This document shows positions 16,445 to 25,870 of a DNA stretch of 64,000 nt, piece by piece; position 1 is the stretch's first letter, and every line of letters begins with the position of its first letter. The stretch spans positions 1-64,000 of the forward strand of contig QEVK01000006.1 in assembly GCA_003577315.1 (NCBI GenBank). The letters run 5' to 3'. Source of the DNA: Hyphomicrobiales bacterium. Lineage in GTDB: Bacteria; Pseudomonadota; Alphaproteobacteria; Rhizobiales; Rhizobiaceae. The notes beneath the pieces were generated by a model that was not told where the DNA came from, searched no databases, and saw nothing but the letters and a program-made list of their open reading frames with translations. The translations under genes and the position numbers were made by a program.

Positions 16445-16473
16445 CCGTCATGAAACCATCACAAAACTGTCAT
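16445..16473. promoter_or_regulatory. Three-unit Pho box between divergent genes
   Basis: Heptamers CCGTCAT (16445), CCATCAC (16456) and CTGTCAT (16467) are spaced exactly 11 bases apart with A-rich linkers GAAA and AAAA, the PhoB direct-repeat layout. The array sits 83 bases from the small membrane protein start and 90 bases from the sulfatase-like start. The orientation favours the plus-strand gene, but PhoB could act on both. Confidence 0.7.
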
Positions 16474-16562
16474 GTCCGGTAAGGCCGAGTGAGTGGAAGC
16501 CGGCCGCCCGGACGGAACGATTCCCCGGATCGGCGATTGTCGTCGCTGAGGGGGCCGTGTCG

Positions 16563-18158
16563 ATGAGCAGGCATGTCGAAGGAAAACCCGGCTGGCTGAG
16601 TTCGGACGCAAGCTGGCCGCTGCACCCCTTCCTGCTCGCCCCGGCCTCGGTTCTGGCGCTGCTCGCGAACGGCCTGAACCAGGCGACGTTCGCCCATGCC
16701 GCCCCGGCGCTGGCGGGAACGCTGGCGTTCGCCTGCGCGGTCTATCTGGCGGTGGGGGGCTTGCGGCGGCGGCTCGATGCCCGCACGGCGGTGATCGCCA
16801 GCATCTGGATCGGCGGCAGCCTGTTCTATGCCGGCCTGTTCGGCGCTCTCAACGACCTGGTGGGCGGCGGCTATGCGATGGTGCGCTCGCTGCCTGCGGC
16901 GCTGGCGGCGCTGGCGGTCCTGACCGTGATCGCGCTGCGCCTGCCGGCCACGCCGGTCCGCGTCGTCAACCTCGTGCTCAACGCCGTCGCCGTGGTCGTC
17001 GTCGCGACGCCGTTGTGGCAGGCGGCCGCCTATGAGTGGCGCAACGGCGCAGCACGCGCGATCTACGACGCCGACCGCGCGGCGGCGGCGATGCCGCAGA
17101 TCGCGGCGACGGACGGGACGGAGGGCGCGGGACGCCCGCCCGACATCTATCATTTCGTGTTCGACCGCTACGCCTCGCAGGAGGTGCTCGCCGCCTATTA
17201 CGGCGTCGACGACGGCGCGACCGTGCGCTTCCTCGAGGAGCGCGGCTTCCATGTGGCGCGCGGCAGCCACGCGAACTACCACCGGACCGCGCATTCGCTC
17301 GCCTCGACCTTCTACATGGACTATCTCGACCTCCTCGCGGAAGCGCCGGAAGCCGCGGGTGACAACTGGCAACCCGTTCACGCCATGCTGGGCGATCATC
17401 GCGTGGCGCGGTTCCTCAAGGCGCGCGGCTACGAGTTCTTCCAGTTCGGGTCGTGGTGGACCGGCACCTTCCGCAATCGCGCCGCCGACGTGAACCGCCC
17501 GCACGGCTTCGGCGAGTTCACCATGCTCTACCTTCGCCGCACGGCGCTGCGCCCTATCTTCCACGCCTTGCCCGACCGGCCGCTGACAATGCGGCTCGAC
17601 TGGGACAACGGCCAGTGCCAGCGCGTCGCAGCGCAGGTCGAGGAGATCAAGGCGATCGGCGAGCGGGACCGGCCGGCCTACGTCTTCGCCCACATCCTCG
17701 TGCCGCACGGCCCCTACAGCTTCGCCGCCGACGGACGCTGCCTGACGATGGAGGAATCGGGCCGCCGCGGCGCCCGGCAGGGCTATGTCGACCAGGTGGC
17801 CTATGCCGGCCGCATCATCGAGGATCTGGTGACGCGGCTTCAGGCCCGGGATCGCGCCCCGCCGGTGATCCTGATCCAGTCCGACGAGGGGCCGTTCCCG
17901 GCCTTCGAGGCCGGCGTGCCGTGGCAGGACCAGCCGCAACGGCAATTGCGCGTCAAGACCGGCATCCTCAACGCCTACTACTTCCCCAACCGCCGCTATG
18001 AGGAACTGGGCGAGTGCGTCACGCCCGTCAACAGCTACCGCGCCCTGTTCAACGCCGTCTTCGGCTCGGATTTCGAGCTTCTGCCCGACCGTGTCTTCGT
18101 GTTTCCCGACGACGACCGGCTCTACGAGTTCCACGATGTCACCGATCGCGTGCGCTAG
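16563..18158 (+). CDS. Membrane-anchored sulfatase/alkaline-phosphatase-superfamily protein
   Basis: A 531-residue protein with four or five N-terminal membrane helices (residues 1-165) and a large C-terminal domain beginning 'PPDIYHFVFDRYASQEVL'. This is the Asp-containing first strand of sulfatase-like hydrolases, with later 'YVFAHILVPHGPYSF' and 'VILIQSDEGPFPAF' carrying metal-ligand-type His and Asp. The nucleophile position ('ANYHRTAHSLASTFYMDYL') has Thr/Ser, as in phosphoethanolamine transferases and LTA-synthase-like enzymes. I chose ATG 16563 (GAGGGGG eight bases upstream) over GTG 16557. The Pho box implies phosphate control. Activity on a phospholipid or surface polymer is inference. 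Confidence 0.75.
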   Translation: MSRHVEGKPGWLSSDASWPLHPFLLAPASVLALLANGLNQATFAHAAPALAGTLAFACAVYLAVGGLRRRLDARTAVIASIWIGGSLFYAGLFGALNDLVGGGYAMVRSLPAALAALAVLTVIALRLPATPVRVVNLVLNAVAVVVVATPLWQAAAYEWRNGAARAIYDADRAAAAMPQIAATDGTEGAGRPPDIYHFVFDRYASQEVLAAYYGVDDGATVRFLEERGFHVARGSHANYHRTAHSLASTFYMDYLDLLAEAPEAAGDNWQPVHAMLGDHRVARFLKARGYEFFQFGSWWTGTFRNRAADVNRPHGFGEFTMLYLRRTALRPIFHALPDRPLTMRLDWDNGQCQRVAAQVEEIKAIGERDRPAYVFAHILVPHGPYSFAADGRCLTMEESGRRGARQGYVDQVAYAGRIIEDLVTRLQARDRAPPVILIQSDEGPFPAFEAGVPWQDQPQRQLRVKTGILNAYYFPNRRYEELGECVTPVNSYRALFNAVFGSDFELLPDRVFVFPDDDRLYEFHDVTDRVR

Positions 18159-18254
18159 CCGGTCCCGGGCCGTCCCGACCTCTGCGCTTGCATTCGGCCG
18201 CTTCGGCGTCGAAGCTGGACGAGACCCGGGAGGCGGGGAGATGAGGAGGAGGCC

Positions 18255-19997
18255 ATGCGGCATTCCGGATTGAGACAGCTTTCATTCGCCGTCGTCCTGA
18301 CACTCGGCTGCGCGCCGGGGCCGGCCGCGTTCGCGGCATCGCCCGCGCCGGCGCAAGGCCAGAACGGCATGGTCGTGAGCGCCCAGCATCTGGCCTCGCA
18401 GGTCGGCGTCGATATCCTGAAAAGCGGCGGCAATGCCGTCGACGCCGCCGTCGCGGTCGGCTATGCGCTGGCCGTCGTCCATCCGGCCGCCGGCAATCTC
18501 GGCGGCGGCGGCTTCATGACCATCCGCCTGAAGGACGGGACGACGACGTTCCTCGATTTCCGCGAGCGGGCGCCGCTGGCCTCGACCGGGACCATGTATC
18601 TCGACGCCGACGGCAATCCGGTGCCCGGCGCCTCCACCGACGGCTATCTGGCGGTCGGCGTGCCGGGCTCGGTCGCGGGCATGGAGGCGGCGCGCGAGAG
18701 ATACGGCACCAGGGCGCGCGAGGAGCTCATCGCGCCGGCGATCAGGCTGGCGAGCGAAGGCTTCGTGCTGGAGCCGGGCGACATCGCCTCCTTCGCCGAA
18801 GGCAACGACATGCTGGCGCAGGACGAGGCGGCGGCGAAGATCTTCCTGAAGGACGGCAAGCCGCTGGAGCTGGGCGCGACGCTGGTGCAGGCCGATCTGG
18901 CGAAGTCGCTGACGGCGATTGCGCAAGGCGGCGCGGACGCCTTCTACAAGGGCGGGATCGCCGACCTGATCGTCAGGGCGAGCGAGGCCAATGGCGGCAT
19001 CCTGACCAGGGAGGATTTCGAGCGCTACGAGGTGCGCGAGCTGGAGCCGGTGAAGTACAGCTATCGCGGCTACGACATCGTGTCCTCGCCGCCGCCCTCC
19101 TCGGGCGGGCTGGTGATCTGCGAGATCCTCAACGTGCTGGAAGGCTATCCGATCTCCTATCTCGGCTATGGCTCGGCCGAGACGGTGCGGCTGATGGTGG
19201 AGGCGATGCGGCACGCCTTCGTCGACAGGAACACGGCGCTGGGCGACCCGGATTTCGTGGACAATCCGGTCGGGAAGCTGACCAGCAAGGCCTATGCCGA
19301 GGAAATCCGCGCCCGCATCGACCCCTACCGGGCAGGCGTGAGCGAGGCGCTGAAGCCGGCCGGGTTCGGCGAGTCGAAGGAGACGACGCACTATTCGATC
19401 ATCGACAGGGACGGCAACGCCGTGGCCGTAACCTATACGCTGAACGGCTCGTTCGGCATCGGCAAGGTGGCCGAGGGCACCGGCATCCTGCTCAACAACG
19501 AGATGGACGACTTCACCATCAAGCCCGGCGTGCCGAACCTCTACGGGCTGGTGCAGGGCGAGGCCAACGCCATCGAGCCGGGCAAGTCGCCGCTGTCGTC
19601 GATGAGCCCGACCATCGTGTCGAAGGACGGCGAGCCGTTCATGGTGATCGGCAGCCCGGGCGGATCGCGCATCATCACCATCATGCTTTCGGCGATCATG
19701 AACGTGGTGGACCACGGCATGGACCTTCAGGAGGCGATCGACGCGCCGCGCATCCACCACCAGTGGCTGCCGGACAGGGTGTTGATGGAGCCCTACGCGC
19801 TGTCGCCCGATACGCTCAGGCTGCTGGCCGGCATGGGCTATCGGGTCGGCACGGACCCCGACTGGACGATCTGGGGCGAGGCGGCGGGGATCCTCGTCGG
19901 CGGCAGGAACCTGAGACAGATCGCGGCGGGCGACGGCGCCCGCTACTACGGCGCCATCGACAGCCGGGCGACGGCGGGAGCGGCCATCGGGTATTGA
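18255..19997 (+). CDS. ggt: Gamma-glutamyltransferase
   Basis: A 580-residue Ntn-hydrolase precursor with a signal peptide (cleavage near residue 28, after 'PAAFA') that self-cleaves before Thr377 in 'ETTHYSIIDRDGNA'. Substrate-binding motifs are present: 'RERAP', 'GVPGSVAGM', 'PPPSSGG', 'NNEMDDF' and 'GSPGGSRI'. The periplasmic enzyme hydrolyses or transfers gamma-glutamyl groups from glutathione and related compounds. The start has GGAGGAGG five bases upstream. It stands alone and ends in a strong GC hairpin facing the convergent ABC-2 genes. Whether it transfers or only hydrolyses cannot be read from the sequence. Confidence 0.95.
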   Translation: MRHSGLRQLSFAVVLTLGCAPGPAAFAASPAPAQGQNGMVVSAQHLASQVGVDILKSGGNAVDAAVAVGYALAVVHPAAGNLGGGGFMTIRLKDGTTTFLDFRERAPLASTGTMYLDADGNPVPGASTDGYLAVGVPGSVAGMEAARERYGTRAREELIAPAIRLASEGFVLEPGDIASFAEGNDMLAQDEAAAKIFLKDGKPLELGATLVQADLAKSLTAIAQGGADAFYKGGIADLIVRASEANGGILTREDFERYEVRELEPVKYSYRGYDIVSSPPPSSGGLVICEILNVLEGYPISYLGYGSAETVRLMVEAMRHAFVDRNTALGDPDFVDNPVGKLTSKAYAEEIRARIDPYRAGVSEALKPAGFGESKETTHYSIIDRDGNAVAVTYTLNGSFGIGKVAEGTGILLNNEMDDFTIKPGVPNLYGLVQGEANAIEPGKSPLSSMSPTIVSKDGEPFMVIGSPGGSRIITIMLSAIMNVVDHGMDLQEAIDAPRIHHQWLPDRVLMEPYALSPDTLRLLAGMGYRVGTDPDWTIWGEAAGILVGGRNLRQIAAGDGARYYGAIDSRATAGAAIGY

Positions 19998-20053
19998 AGG
20001 CGGCGTCACGAAAGCAGGCGCGGGCGGCCGGGCTGGCCGCCCGGGCCGCCTTT
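19997..20053. terminator. Hairpin between convergent ggt and ABC-2 permease genes
   Basis: The inner stem GGGCGGCC/GGCCGCCC (20022-20029 with 20035-20042) and outer stem AAGGCGGC/GCCGCCTT (19997-20004 with 20045-20052) enclose the gap. Only three T residues follow on the plus strand, so termination may be weak or bidirectional. Confidence 0.5.
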
Positions 20054-20069
20054 CAGGTGTTGAGGCCGC

Positions 20070-20831
20070 TCATTTCTTGATCCGCCAGCCCGTGCGGAAG
20101 ATGACCCATATCGCGACGAGGCACGCCGCCAGGAAGGCGCCGATCGCGGCCAGGCTGAAGCCGACGGCGACGTCGGCGTGCTCGTAGAAAGACCAGCGGA
20201 AGCCGCTGACGAGGTAGAGCACCGGGTTGAAGTGGCTGACCGCCCGCCAGAAGGGCGGCAGCATGTCGGTCGAGTAGAAGGCGCCGCCGAGGAAGACCAG
20301 CGGCATGACCACCAGCATGGGGATGAGCTGGAGGCGCTCGAAATTGTCGGCCCAGATGCCGATGATGAAGCCGAACAGCGAAAAGGTCACCGCCGTCAGC
20401 GCCAGGAAGGCGAGCATGAACACCGGATGCGCGATCTGGATCGGCACGAACAGCGCCGCCGTGGCCAGGATGAGCAGGCCGAGCGCCACCGCCTTGGTGG
20501 CGGCCGCGCCGACATAGCCGACCACCAGCTCCATGGGCGAGACCGGCGCCGACAGGAGCTCGTAGATCGTGCCGACGAATTTCGGGAAGTAGATGCCGAA
20601 GGAGCCGACGGCGATCGCCTGGGTGATCATGGTCATCATGATCAGGCCCGGCACGATGAAGGCGCCGTAGGAGACGCCGCCGATATCCTCCATGCGGCTG
20701 CCGATGGCGGCGCCGAAGACGACGAAATAGAGCGAGGTGGACAGGACCGGCGACACGATGCTCTGCCAGAAGGTGCGCCACCAGCGCGCCATCTCGAACC
20801 TGTAGATGGCGTGGATCGCGGTGAGGTTCAT
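20070..20831 (-). CDS. ABC-2 type exporter permease
   Basis: A 253-residue protein with six predicted membrane helices and the ABC-2 layout: cytoplasmic start '[14 protein letters not shown]', the motif region '[16 protein letters not shown]', then '[20 protein letters not shown]' just before the last helices. This 'FYSTDMLPP' segment is typical of the DrrB/NodJ/YadH group. The start at 20831 overlaps the ATPase stop in ATGA, so the pair forms one exporter. The substrate is unknown; relatives export drugs, lipids or polysaccharides. Confidence 0.85.
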   Translation of the reverse strand: MNLTAIHAIYRFEMARWWRTFWQSIVSPVLSTSLYFVVFGAAIGSRMEDIGGVSYGAFIVPGLIMMTMITQAIAVGSFGIYFPKFVGTIYELLSAPVSPMELVVGYVGAAATKAVALGLLILATAALFVPIQIAHPVFMLAFLALTAVTFSLFGFIIGIWADNFERLQLIPMLVVMPLVFLGGAFYSTDMLPPFWRAVSHFNPVLYLVSGFRWSFYEHADVAVGFSLAAIGAFLAACLVAIWVIFRTGWRIKK

Positions 20832-21772
20832 TGCGCCGCCTCCTTCTGCGCGTCCCGCCGCACGAGGTTGACGAAGATCTGCTCGAGCGAGTTCTGCCGG
20901 GTGGAGATGTCGCGCATGGCGATGCCCTCGCTGCGCAGGTCGGAAAGCAGCGCCGAAATCCCGGTGCGCCCGGCATTGACGTCGTAGCTGTAGGCGAGCG
21001 TGGTCCCGTCCCCGCCGAGCGAGAGCTTGTAGCGCGACAGCGTGGCCGGCACGGCCGCCAGCGGCTCGCGCAGCTCGACGGTGAGCACCTTCTCGCCCAT
21101 CTTGCGCATCAGCGCCTCCTTGGCCTCGACCAGCACCAGCTCGCCGTGGTTGATGACGCCGACGCGCTCGGCGATCTCCTCCGCCTCCTCGATGTAGTGG
21201 GTGGTGAGGATGATGGTGACGCCGGAGCGGTTGAGCCGCCGGATCAGCTCCCACATCGACTTGCGCAATTCCACGTCGACGCCTGCGGTCGGCTCGTCGA
21301 GGAACAGGATGCGCGGCTCGTGCACCAGCGCCTTGGCGATCATGACGCGCCGCTTCATGCCGCCCGACAGGTTGATGATCTTCTCGTTCCTCTTGTCGTG
21401 CAGGGAGAGGTCGGAGAGCACCTGCTCGACCTTCGCGTCGTCGCGCTTCTTTCCGAACAGGCCGCGCGAGAACGACACCGAGGCCCACACGGTCTCGAAG
21501 GCGTCGACATGCATCTCCTGCGGCACCAGCCCGATCAGGCTGCGCGCGGCGCGCCAGTCGCGCGCGATGTCGTGCCCGCCGACCGTGACCGAGCCGCCGC
21601 TGGCGTTGACGATGCCGCACACGATGGAGATCAGCGTGGTCTTGCCGGCGCCGTTCGGCCCCAGAAGGGCGAGGATCTCGCCCTCCATGATGTCGAGGTC
21701 GACGCCCTTCAGCGCGTCGAAGCCGTTCCGGTAGGTCTTCGTCAGGTTCCTGACGGATATGATTGGCTGCAT
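20828..21772 (-). CDS. ABC-2 type exporter ATPase
   Basis: A 314-residue ATPase with Walker A '[10 protein letters not shown]' (about 36-45), signature 'NLSGGMKRR' and Walker B 'ILFLDEP', then '[19 protein letters not shown]', the form typical of DrrA/NodI/YadG exporters. A C-terminal extension of about 90 residues ('[13 protein letters not shown]') is also typical of the group. The ATG at 21772 matches the family N-terminus; the open frame upstream is not coding. It is coupled to the permease by a four-base overlap. No adjacent gene reveals the cargo. Confidence 0.88.
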   Translation of the reverse strand: MQPIISVRNLTKTYRNGFDALKGVDLDIMEGEILALLGPNGAGKTTLISIVCGIVNASGGSVTVGGHDIARDWRAARSLIGLVPQEMHVDAFETVWASVSFSRGLFGKKRDDAKVEQVLSDLSLHDKRNEKIINLSGGMKRRVMIAKALVHEPRILFLDEPTAGVDVELRKSMWELIRRLNRSGVTIILTTHYIEEAEEIAERVGVINHGELVLVEAKEALMRKMGEKVLTVELREPLAAVPATLSRYKLSLGGDGTTLAYSYDVNAGRTGISALLSDLRSEGIAMRDISTRQNSLEQIFVNLVRRDAQKEAAQ

Positions 21773-21954
21773 GGTCCGATCCTGCGGGCTGGTCGGGGGT
21801 ATATAGGTTTTCCGGCGGTAACCGTCACCAGCCCGATCGGGTTGCGGATGCCTTGCGGCTTGCGGCATCTGACATCTCTGCGGGAACAATAGCCTTCGGG
21901 CGCGATCCTGCCTCTCCGCTCCGCCGGACGCCCTTCACGCGCAGCGGGTCCGGG

Positions 21955-23490
21955 TCACGCGGAGCTGGCGCGTTCATAGACCGTCGCCCCCGTCTTCGCA
22001 TCCACGCCCGCCAGGCTGACCTTGTAGCCCCACAGCGTGCGAATGTGCCGTAGCGTCTCCTCGCAGCTGCGGCCTTCCAGCACGATGCCGTCGGTGACCT
22101 TGTGCTCGAGGCGCAGGTGCCGGTCGCCGAGCAGGTCGACGTCGACGACCTGGATGTCGGAGCGGCTGGCGCCGATGTCGTAGCTTTGGGCAAGCGCCGA
22201 GCGTATCTTCTGGTAGCCGCGCTCGTTGTGGATCGAGGCGACCTCGTAATGCGGCTCGTTCGCGGTGTCGGAAAGCAGGAAGAACCGCCATTTGCGGATC
22301 AGCGCCGGACTCAGGTACTGCCGGATGAAGGACTCGTCGCGGTGGCTGGCCCAGGCGTCGAGCAGCGTTGTGCGCCAGTCGCCGTTGCCGGCTATGTCGG
22401 GGAACCAGTCGCGGTCCTCGTCGGTGGGCTCGGTCGAGATGCGCCGGATGTCCTGGATCAGGTCCAGCCCGAGCGCATAGGGGTTGATGCCGCCATAGCG
22501 CGGATCGTCGAAGGGCGGCTGGAAGATCACGTTGGAATGGCTGCGCAGGATCTCCAGCATCGCGCCTTCGTCGATCAGCCCGCGATCGAACAGCGCGTTC
22601 ATGACCGTGTAGTGGACGAAGGTGGCGCAGCCCTCGTTCATCACCTGCGTCTGCCGCTGCGGGTAGAAGTATTGCGCGATGACGCGCACGATCCTGAGGA
22701 TTTCGCGCTGCCACGGCTCCAGGACCAGGCTGTTCTTCTCCAGGAAATAGAGCAGGTTCTCTTCCGGCAGGTTGAGCGACTTGCGGCGTTCGGCAGCCTC
22801 GCTCTCGGTGACCCGGCCTCCGCCTTTCGCGGGCGGCAGCGTGCGCCACAGGTCGTTGTAGGAGCGCTCCTCGTAGTCGAGGCGCTCGCGCAGGCTTTCC
22901 CGCAGCTTTTCCGACGACAGCTTCGGCGGCCGCCGGTAGCGGAACACGCCCTGCTCCATCAGCGCGTGCGCCGCGTCGAGGATTTCCTCCACCGCGGCAA
23001 GCCCGTGCCGCTCCTCGCAGCGGGCGATGTAGTTCTTGGCGAAGTCGAGATAGCCGAGGATCGCGCCCGCATCCGTCCACTCCCGGAACAGATAGTTGTT
23101 CTTGAAGAAATGATTGTGGCCGAGCGCGGCATGGGCGATCACCAGCGCCTGCAACGCCATCGTGTTCTCCTCCATCAGGTAGACGATGCAGGGATTGGAG
23201 TTGATGACGATCTCGTAGGCGAGCCCCCGGCCGCCCTTGCGGTAGAGCATCTGCTGGAGGAGGAAATGCTTGCCGAACGACCAGTGCCGGTACATCAGCG
23301 GCATACCGATGGACGAATAGGCGTCCAGCATCTGCTCGGATGAGATGATCTCCATCTGCACCGGATAGACGTCGAGGCCGAGCTCCTCGATCGCCACCCT
23401 TTCGATCACGTCGTAGGCGCGCGACAGGGTGCCGAAATCCCAGTCGGGACCGGAGAAGAGCGGGCGGGGCTTGCGCGAGGCGGCGGACAT
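21955..23490 (-). CDS. SpoVR family protein
   Basis: A 511-residue SpoVR/YcgB protein: 'GPDWDFGTLSRAYDVIERVA', 'EIVINSNPCIVYLMEENT', 'HAALGHNHFFKNNYLF', 'YFYPQRQTQVMNEGCATFVH' and 'YGGINPYALGLDLIQDI'. The His/Glu-rich 'HNHFFKNN' and 'MNEGCATFVH' resemble metal-ligand sets, though no activity is established. It normally forms a conserved trio with the PrkA kinase (yeaG) and DUF444 (yeaH), linked to stationary-phase or nitrogen stress. Here the DUF444 gene 11 bases upstream is truncated and prkA is absent from the window, so this gene may have lost its partners and its promoter. Confidence 0.93.
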   Translation of the reverse strand: MSAASRKPRPLFSGPDWDFGTLSRAYDVIERVAIEELGLDVYPVQMEIISSEQMLDAYSSIGMPLMYRHWSFGKHFLLQQMLYRKGGRGLAYEIVINSNPCIVYLMEENTMALQALVIAHAALGHNHFFKNNYLFREWTDAGAILGYLDFAKNYIARCEERHGLAAVEEILDAAHALMEQGVFRYRRPPKLSSEKLRESLRERLDYEERSYNDLWRTLPPAKGGGRVTESEAAERRKSLNLPEENLLYFLEKNSLVLEPWQREILRIVRVIAQYFYPQRQTQVMNEGCATFVHYTVMNALFDRGLIDEGAMLEILRSHSNVIFQPPFDDPRYGGINPYALGLDLIQDIRRISTEPTDEDRDWFPDIAGNGDWRTTLLDAWASHRDESFIRQYLSPALIRKWRFFLLSDTANEPHYEVASIHNERGYQKIRSALAQSYDIGASRSDIQVVDVDLLGDRHLRLEHKVTDGIVLEGRSCEETLRHIRTLWGYKVSLAGVDAKTGATVYERASSA

Positions 23491-23501
23491 CGGCGCTGTC
23501 C

Positions 23502-23850
23502 TCAAGCCGTGCTCGCCGTCGGCTGCCTGGTGAACAGCTGCCGGAACACGGGATAGATGTCGGCTGCCTCGGCGATGCGGGCCATCTGGAAGTTCGGCCA
23601 GCTCCCGTTGACGGAGCTGTAGGCCTGCCACAGCGAGGTGCCGTTCTCGGTCGTGCCGAAGATATGCCGTTCCCGCTCGTCGATGATCTCGACATAGGCG
23701 TAGTACTGGCAAAGCGGCATGATCTCCTGCTCGAGGAGCGCGATGCAGCGCTGCGAATCGGCTCCGGCATTGTCGCCGTCGGAGGCCTGCGCGGCGTAGA
23801 TGTTCCACTCGCTGGCCGGATACCGCTTCGCTACGATGCGGCGCATCACC
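23502..23850 (-). pseudogene. C-terminal fragment of DUF444/YeaH family protein
   Basis: The minus strand encodes 'RYPASEWNIYAAQASDGDN', 'LLEQEIMPLCQYYAYVEI' and 'ADIYPVFRQLFTRQP', the C-terminus of YeaH (VWA-like DUF444, normally about 430 residues). Only about 115 residues remain. Upstream the sequence turns into the plus-strand terminase fragment at about 23,840-23,860, and a stop closes the frame at 23874. The fragment ends normally and sits 11 bases from spoVR, as in intact prkA-yeaH-spoVR operons. Confidence 0.85.
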
Positions 23851-24285
23851 GCGACCGAGGGCGACATTGTCGATTATGCCACAGTTGAGGGCTACATCCG
23901 CATGCTGGTCGACATGCTCGACGTGCAGGAAGTCGTCTTCGACGTGGCCATGGCCCGCGAGATGATGGACAACTTGGAGCGCGATGGCGTTCCGGTGGCC
24001 GCGTTCCCGCAGACGCTTATGAACTTCGCCAAGCCTGTCGACACGTTCGAGGACATGTTTCTCAATCGTCGGCTGGTGCACGACTCCCCGCTGCTTCGCT
24101 GGGCTGTCGGCAACACCGTCATGATGACGGACCAGAACGACAATCGCCGCCCACACAAAAAGAAGTCCGCCGACCGCATCGATCCATGCGTCGCGAGCAT
24201 TATGGCCGTTTCGCGAGCCGCCCAAGGCGCCTCCGGCCGCAGCAGCTACGACAGCGCGCCGGACGACTTCCTAGCCTTTGTTTAA
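23845..24285 (+). pseudogene. C-terminal fragment of phage terminase large subunit
   Basis: The plus strand reads 'RRITATEGDIVDYATVEGYI', then 'VQEVVFDVAMAREMMDNLER', 'FEDMFLNRRLVHD' and 'DRIDPCVASIMAVSRA', the nuclease half of large terminases (TerL). The ATPase half with its Walker motifs is missing. The codons before 'ITATEGD' overlap the antisense yeaH fragment, placing the recombination joint at about 23,840-23,860. The stop at 24283-24285 overlaps the ribosome site of the next gene. Confidence 0.75.
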
Positions 24286-24295
24286 GGAGCCACCA

Positions 24296-25870
24296 TTGGC
24301 CAATCCAGAAAGTAAGCAGCTTGCAATTGACGTCATTGCCCGCGTTAGCAAGCTGGAAAAAGAAATGGCGAAGGCCAAGGGCATCACGTCGAAAAACTTC
24401 AAAGCCATGGAAGACCGCGGCAAGCAGTTCCAGACGCGCATCGCCGGCATGGGCAAGGCAGCCTTCGCAGGCTTCGCGGCTGGTATTGCATCAGTCGGCG
24501 TTGGCGGAGCCGTAGCCGCGTTGCGCCAAGTTGCCGGCAGTGTTGCGGATATCCGCACCGAGGCCGCGCGTGCTGGCGTCACAACCAAGGTTTTTCAGGA
24601 ATGGCAGGCTGTTGCTGTAAAGGCCCGCGTCCCGATGGATGCCATGGTCGACGCCTTCAAGGAACTGAATATCCGCGGTGACGAGTTCGCCCAGACCGCG
24701 AAGGGCAGCGCCGCAGAAGCGTTCGCCCGCCTCGGACTATCCCCGGCAGAAGTGAAGGAACGGCTGAAAGACCCCGCCGAGTTGATGCTTCTGCTAATCG
24801 ACCGGACGCGGCAGCTTAAGGACACTGCGGCAGCGACGCGCATATTCGATGAGTTATTCGGCGGCACGGGTGCTGAGCGGCTGGTTTCATTGCTTGGCCA
24901 GTCGACGGATGAAATCCGGGCAACCATCGCCGAGGCTCACACGCTCAACAATGTCCTTGACGATGATGTTCTCAAAGCTGCCGAGGAAGTCGACAAGAAG
25001 TTCAACCAGATCACGCACACCGTCGGGCAGAACCTGCGCGGCGCTATCGTGTCGGCATACACCGCGTTGCAGGATTTCATAAATGCCTTCAACGGGTTTG
25101 AAGCGCAGCGTTCCGTTAAGCTCGACGAGAACCTTGCCGCACTCGGCAAGGAACGGCTGGAGATCGAAAAAGAGATCGGTGCGCTACGGGAGCGGCAACG
25201 CTCCGGCCAGGGTGCCGGCGACGGCATCTGGGGCACGTCGCTTGGCGAGTCGACTATAGGCGAGGCCATGCAGGCGCATGAGCGCCGACTGGAAGCCCTG
25301 AGCGCCGAAGAAGCCGCAATCCTGAAGGTGCTGGAAGCCCGCCGTGCCGTGGACAATCCCGGCGCGTCAACCAGCACAGGATTCACGCCGACCCCATACA
25401 CGCCGCCTTCCACAAAGGGCGGTGGACGCGACAAGGCCGCGGCACAGGCCGAACGTGAGGCGGAAGCCGTTCGCAGGCTGATTAGCGAGCTTGAACATGA
25501 GCTTCGCCTAGTCGGCGCTACCGACCTTCAGCGCGAGACTGCCAATGCTCTGCGCCAGGCGGGTGCGGCTGCTACCGCCGAGCAGGAGGCGAAGATCGTA
25601 TCGCTGATCGCTGCCATCCATGCCGAGGAGGAAGCGACCCGCAAAGCTACCGAAGCCGCGCAAGAGTTGCGTGATGTCGGTCGCGACGTTCTGGGCGGGT
25701 TTATCAATGACATGGTTCAGGGCAAATCCGCTGCCGATGCATTGGCCAGTGCCTTGCAGAACGTTGCCAATCGCCTGCTTAATTCCGGCCTTGATGCGCT
25801 GTTTGGCGGCGCTGGTGGCGGTGCGTTGCTCGGATCCACATTCTCACTCAATATTGGAGGCGCCCGATGA
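24296..25870 (+). CDS. Phage tail tape-measure protein
   Basis: A 524-residue protein from the TTG at 24296, seven bases after AAGGAG; an upstream TTG at 24278 lacks a site. It has a Lys/Glu-rich coiled N-terminus ('VSKLEKEMAKAKG'), a Gly/Ala hydrophobic stretch 'AAFAGFAAGIASVGVGGAVA', and the tape-measure core 'GVTTKVFQEWQAVAVKARV' with 'IFDELFGGTGAERLVSLLG'. Further coiled-coil heptads run from 430 to 490, and it ends in a glycine-rich tail. Tape measures set tail length. With no other tail genes present the protein is probably an orphan. Confidence 0.8.
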   Translation: MANPESKQLAIDVIARVSKLEKEMAKAKGITSKNFKAMEDRGKQFQTRIAGMGKAAFAGFAAGIASVGVGGAVAALRQVAGSVADIRTEAARAGVTTKVFQEWQAVAVKARVPMDAMVDAFKELNIRGDEFAQTAKGSAAEAFARLGLSPAEVKERLKDPAELMLLLIDRTRQLKDTAAATRIFDELFGGTGAERLVSLLGQSTDEIRATIAEAHTLNNVLDDDVLKAAEEVDKKFNQITHTVGQNLRGAIVSAYTALQDFINAFNGFEAQRSVKLDENLAALGKERLEIEKEIGALRERQRSGQGAGDGIWGTSLGESTIGEAMQAHERRLEALSAEEAAILKVLEARRAVDNPGASTSTGFTPTPYTPPSTKGGGRDKAAAQAEREAEAVRRLISELEHELRLVGATDLQRETANALRQAGAAATAEQEAKIVSLIAAIHAEEEATRKATEAAQELRDVGRDVLGGFINDMVQGKSAADALASALQNVANRLLNSGLDALFGGAGGGALLGSTFSLNIGGAR

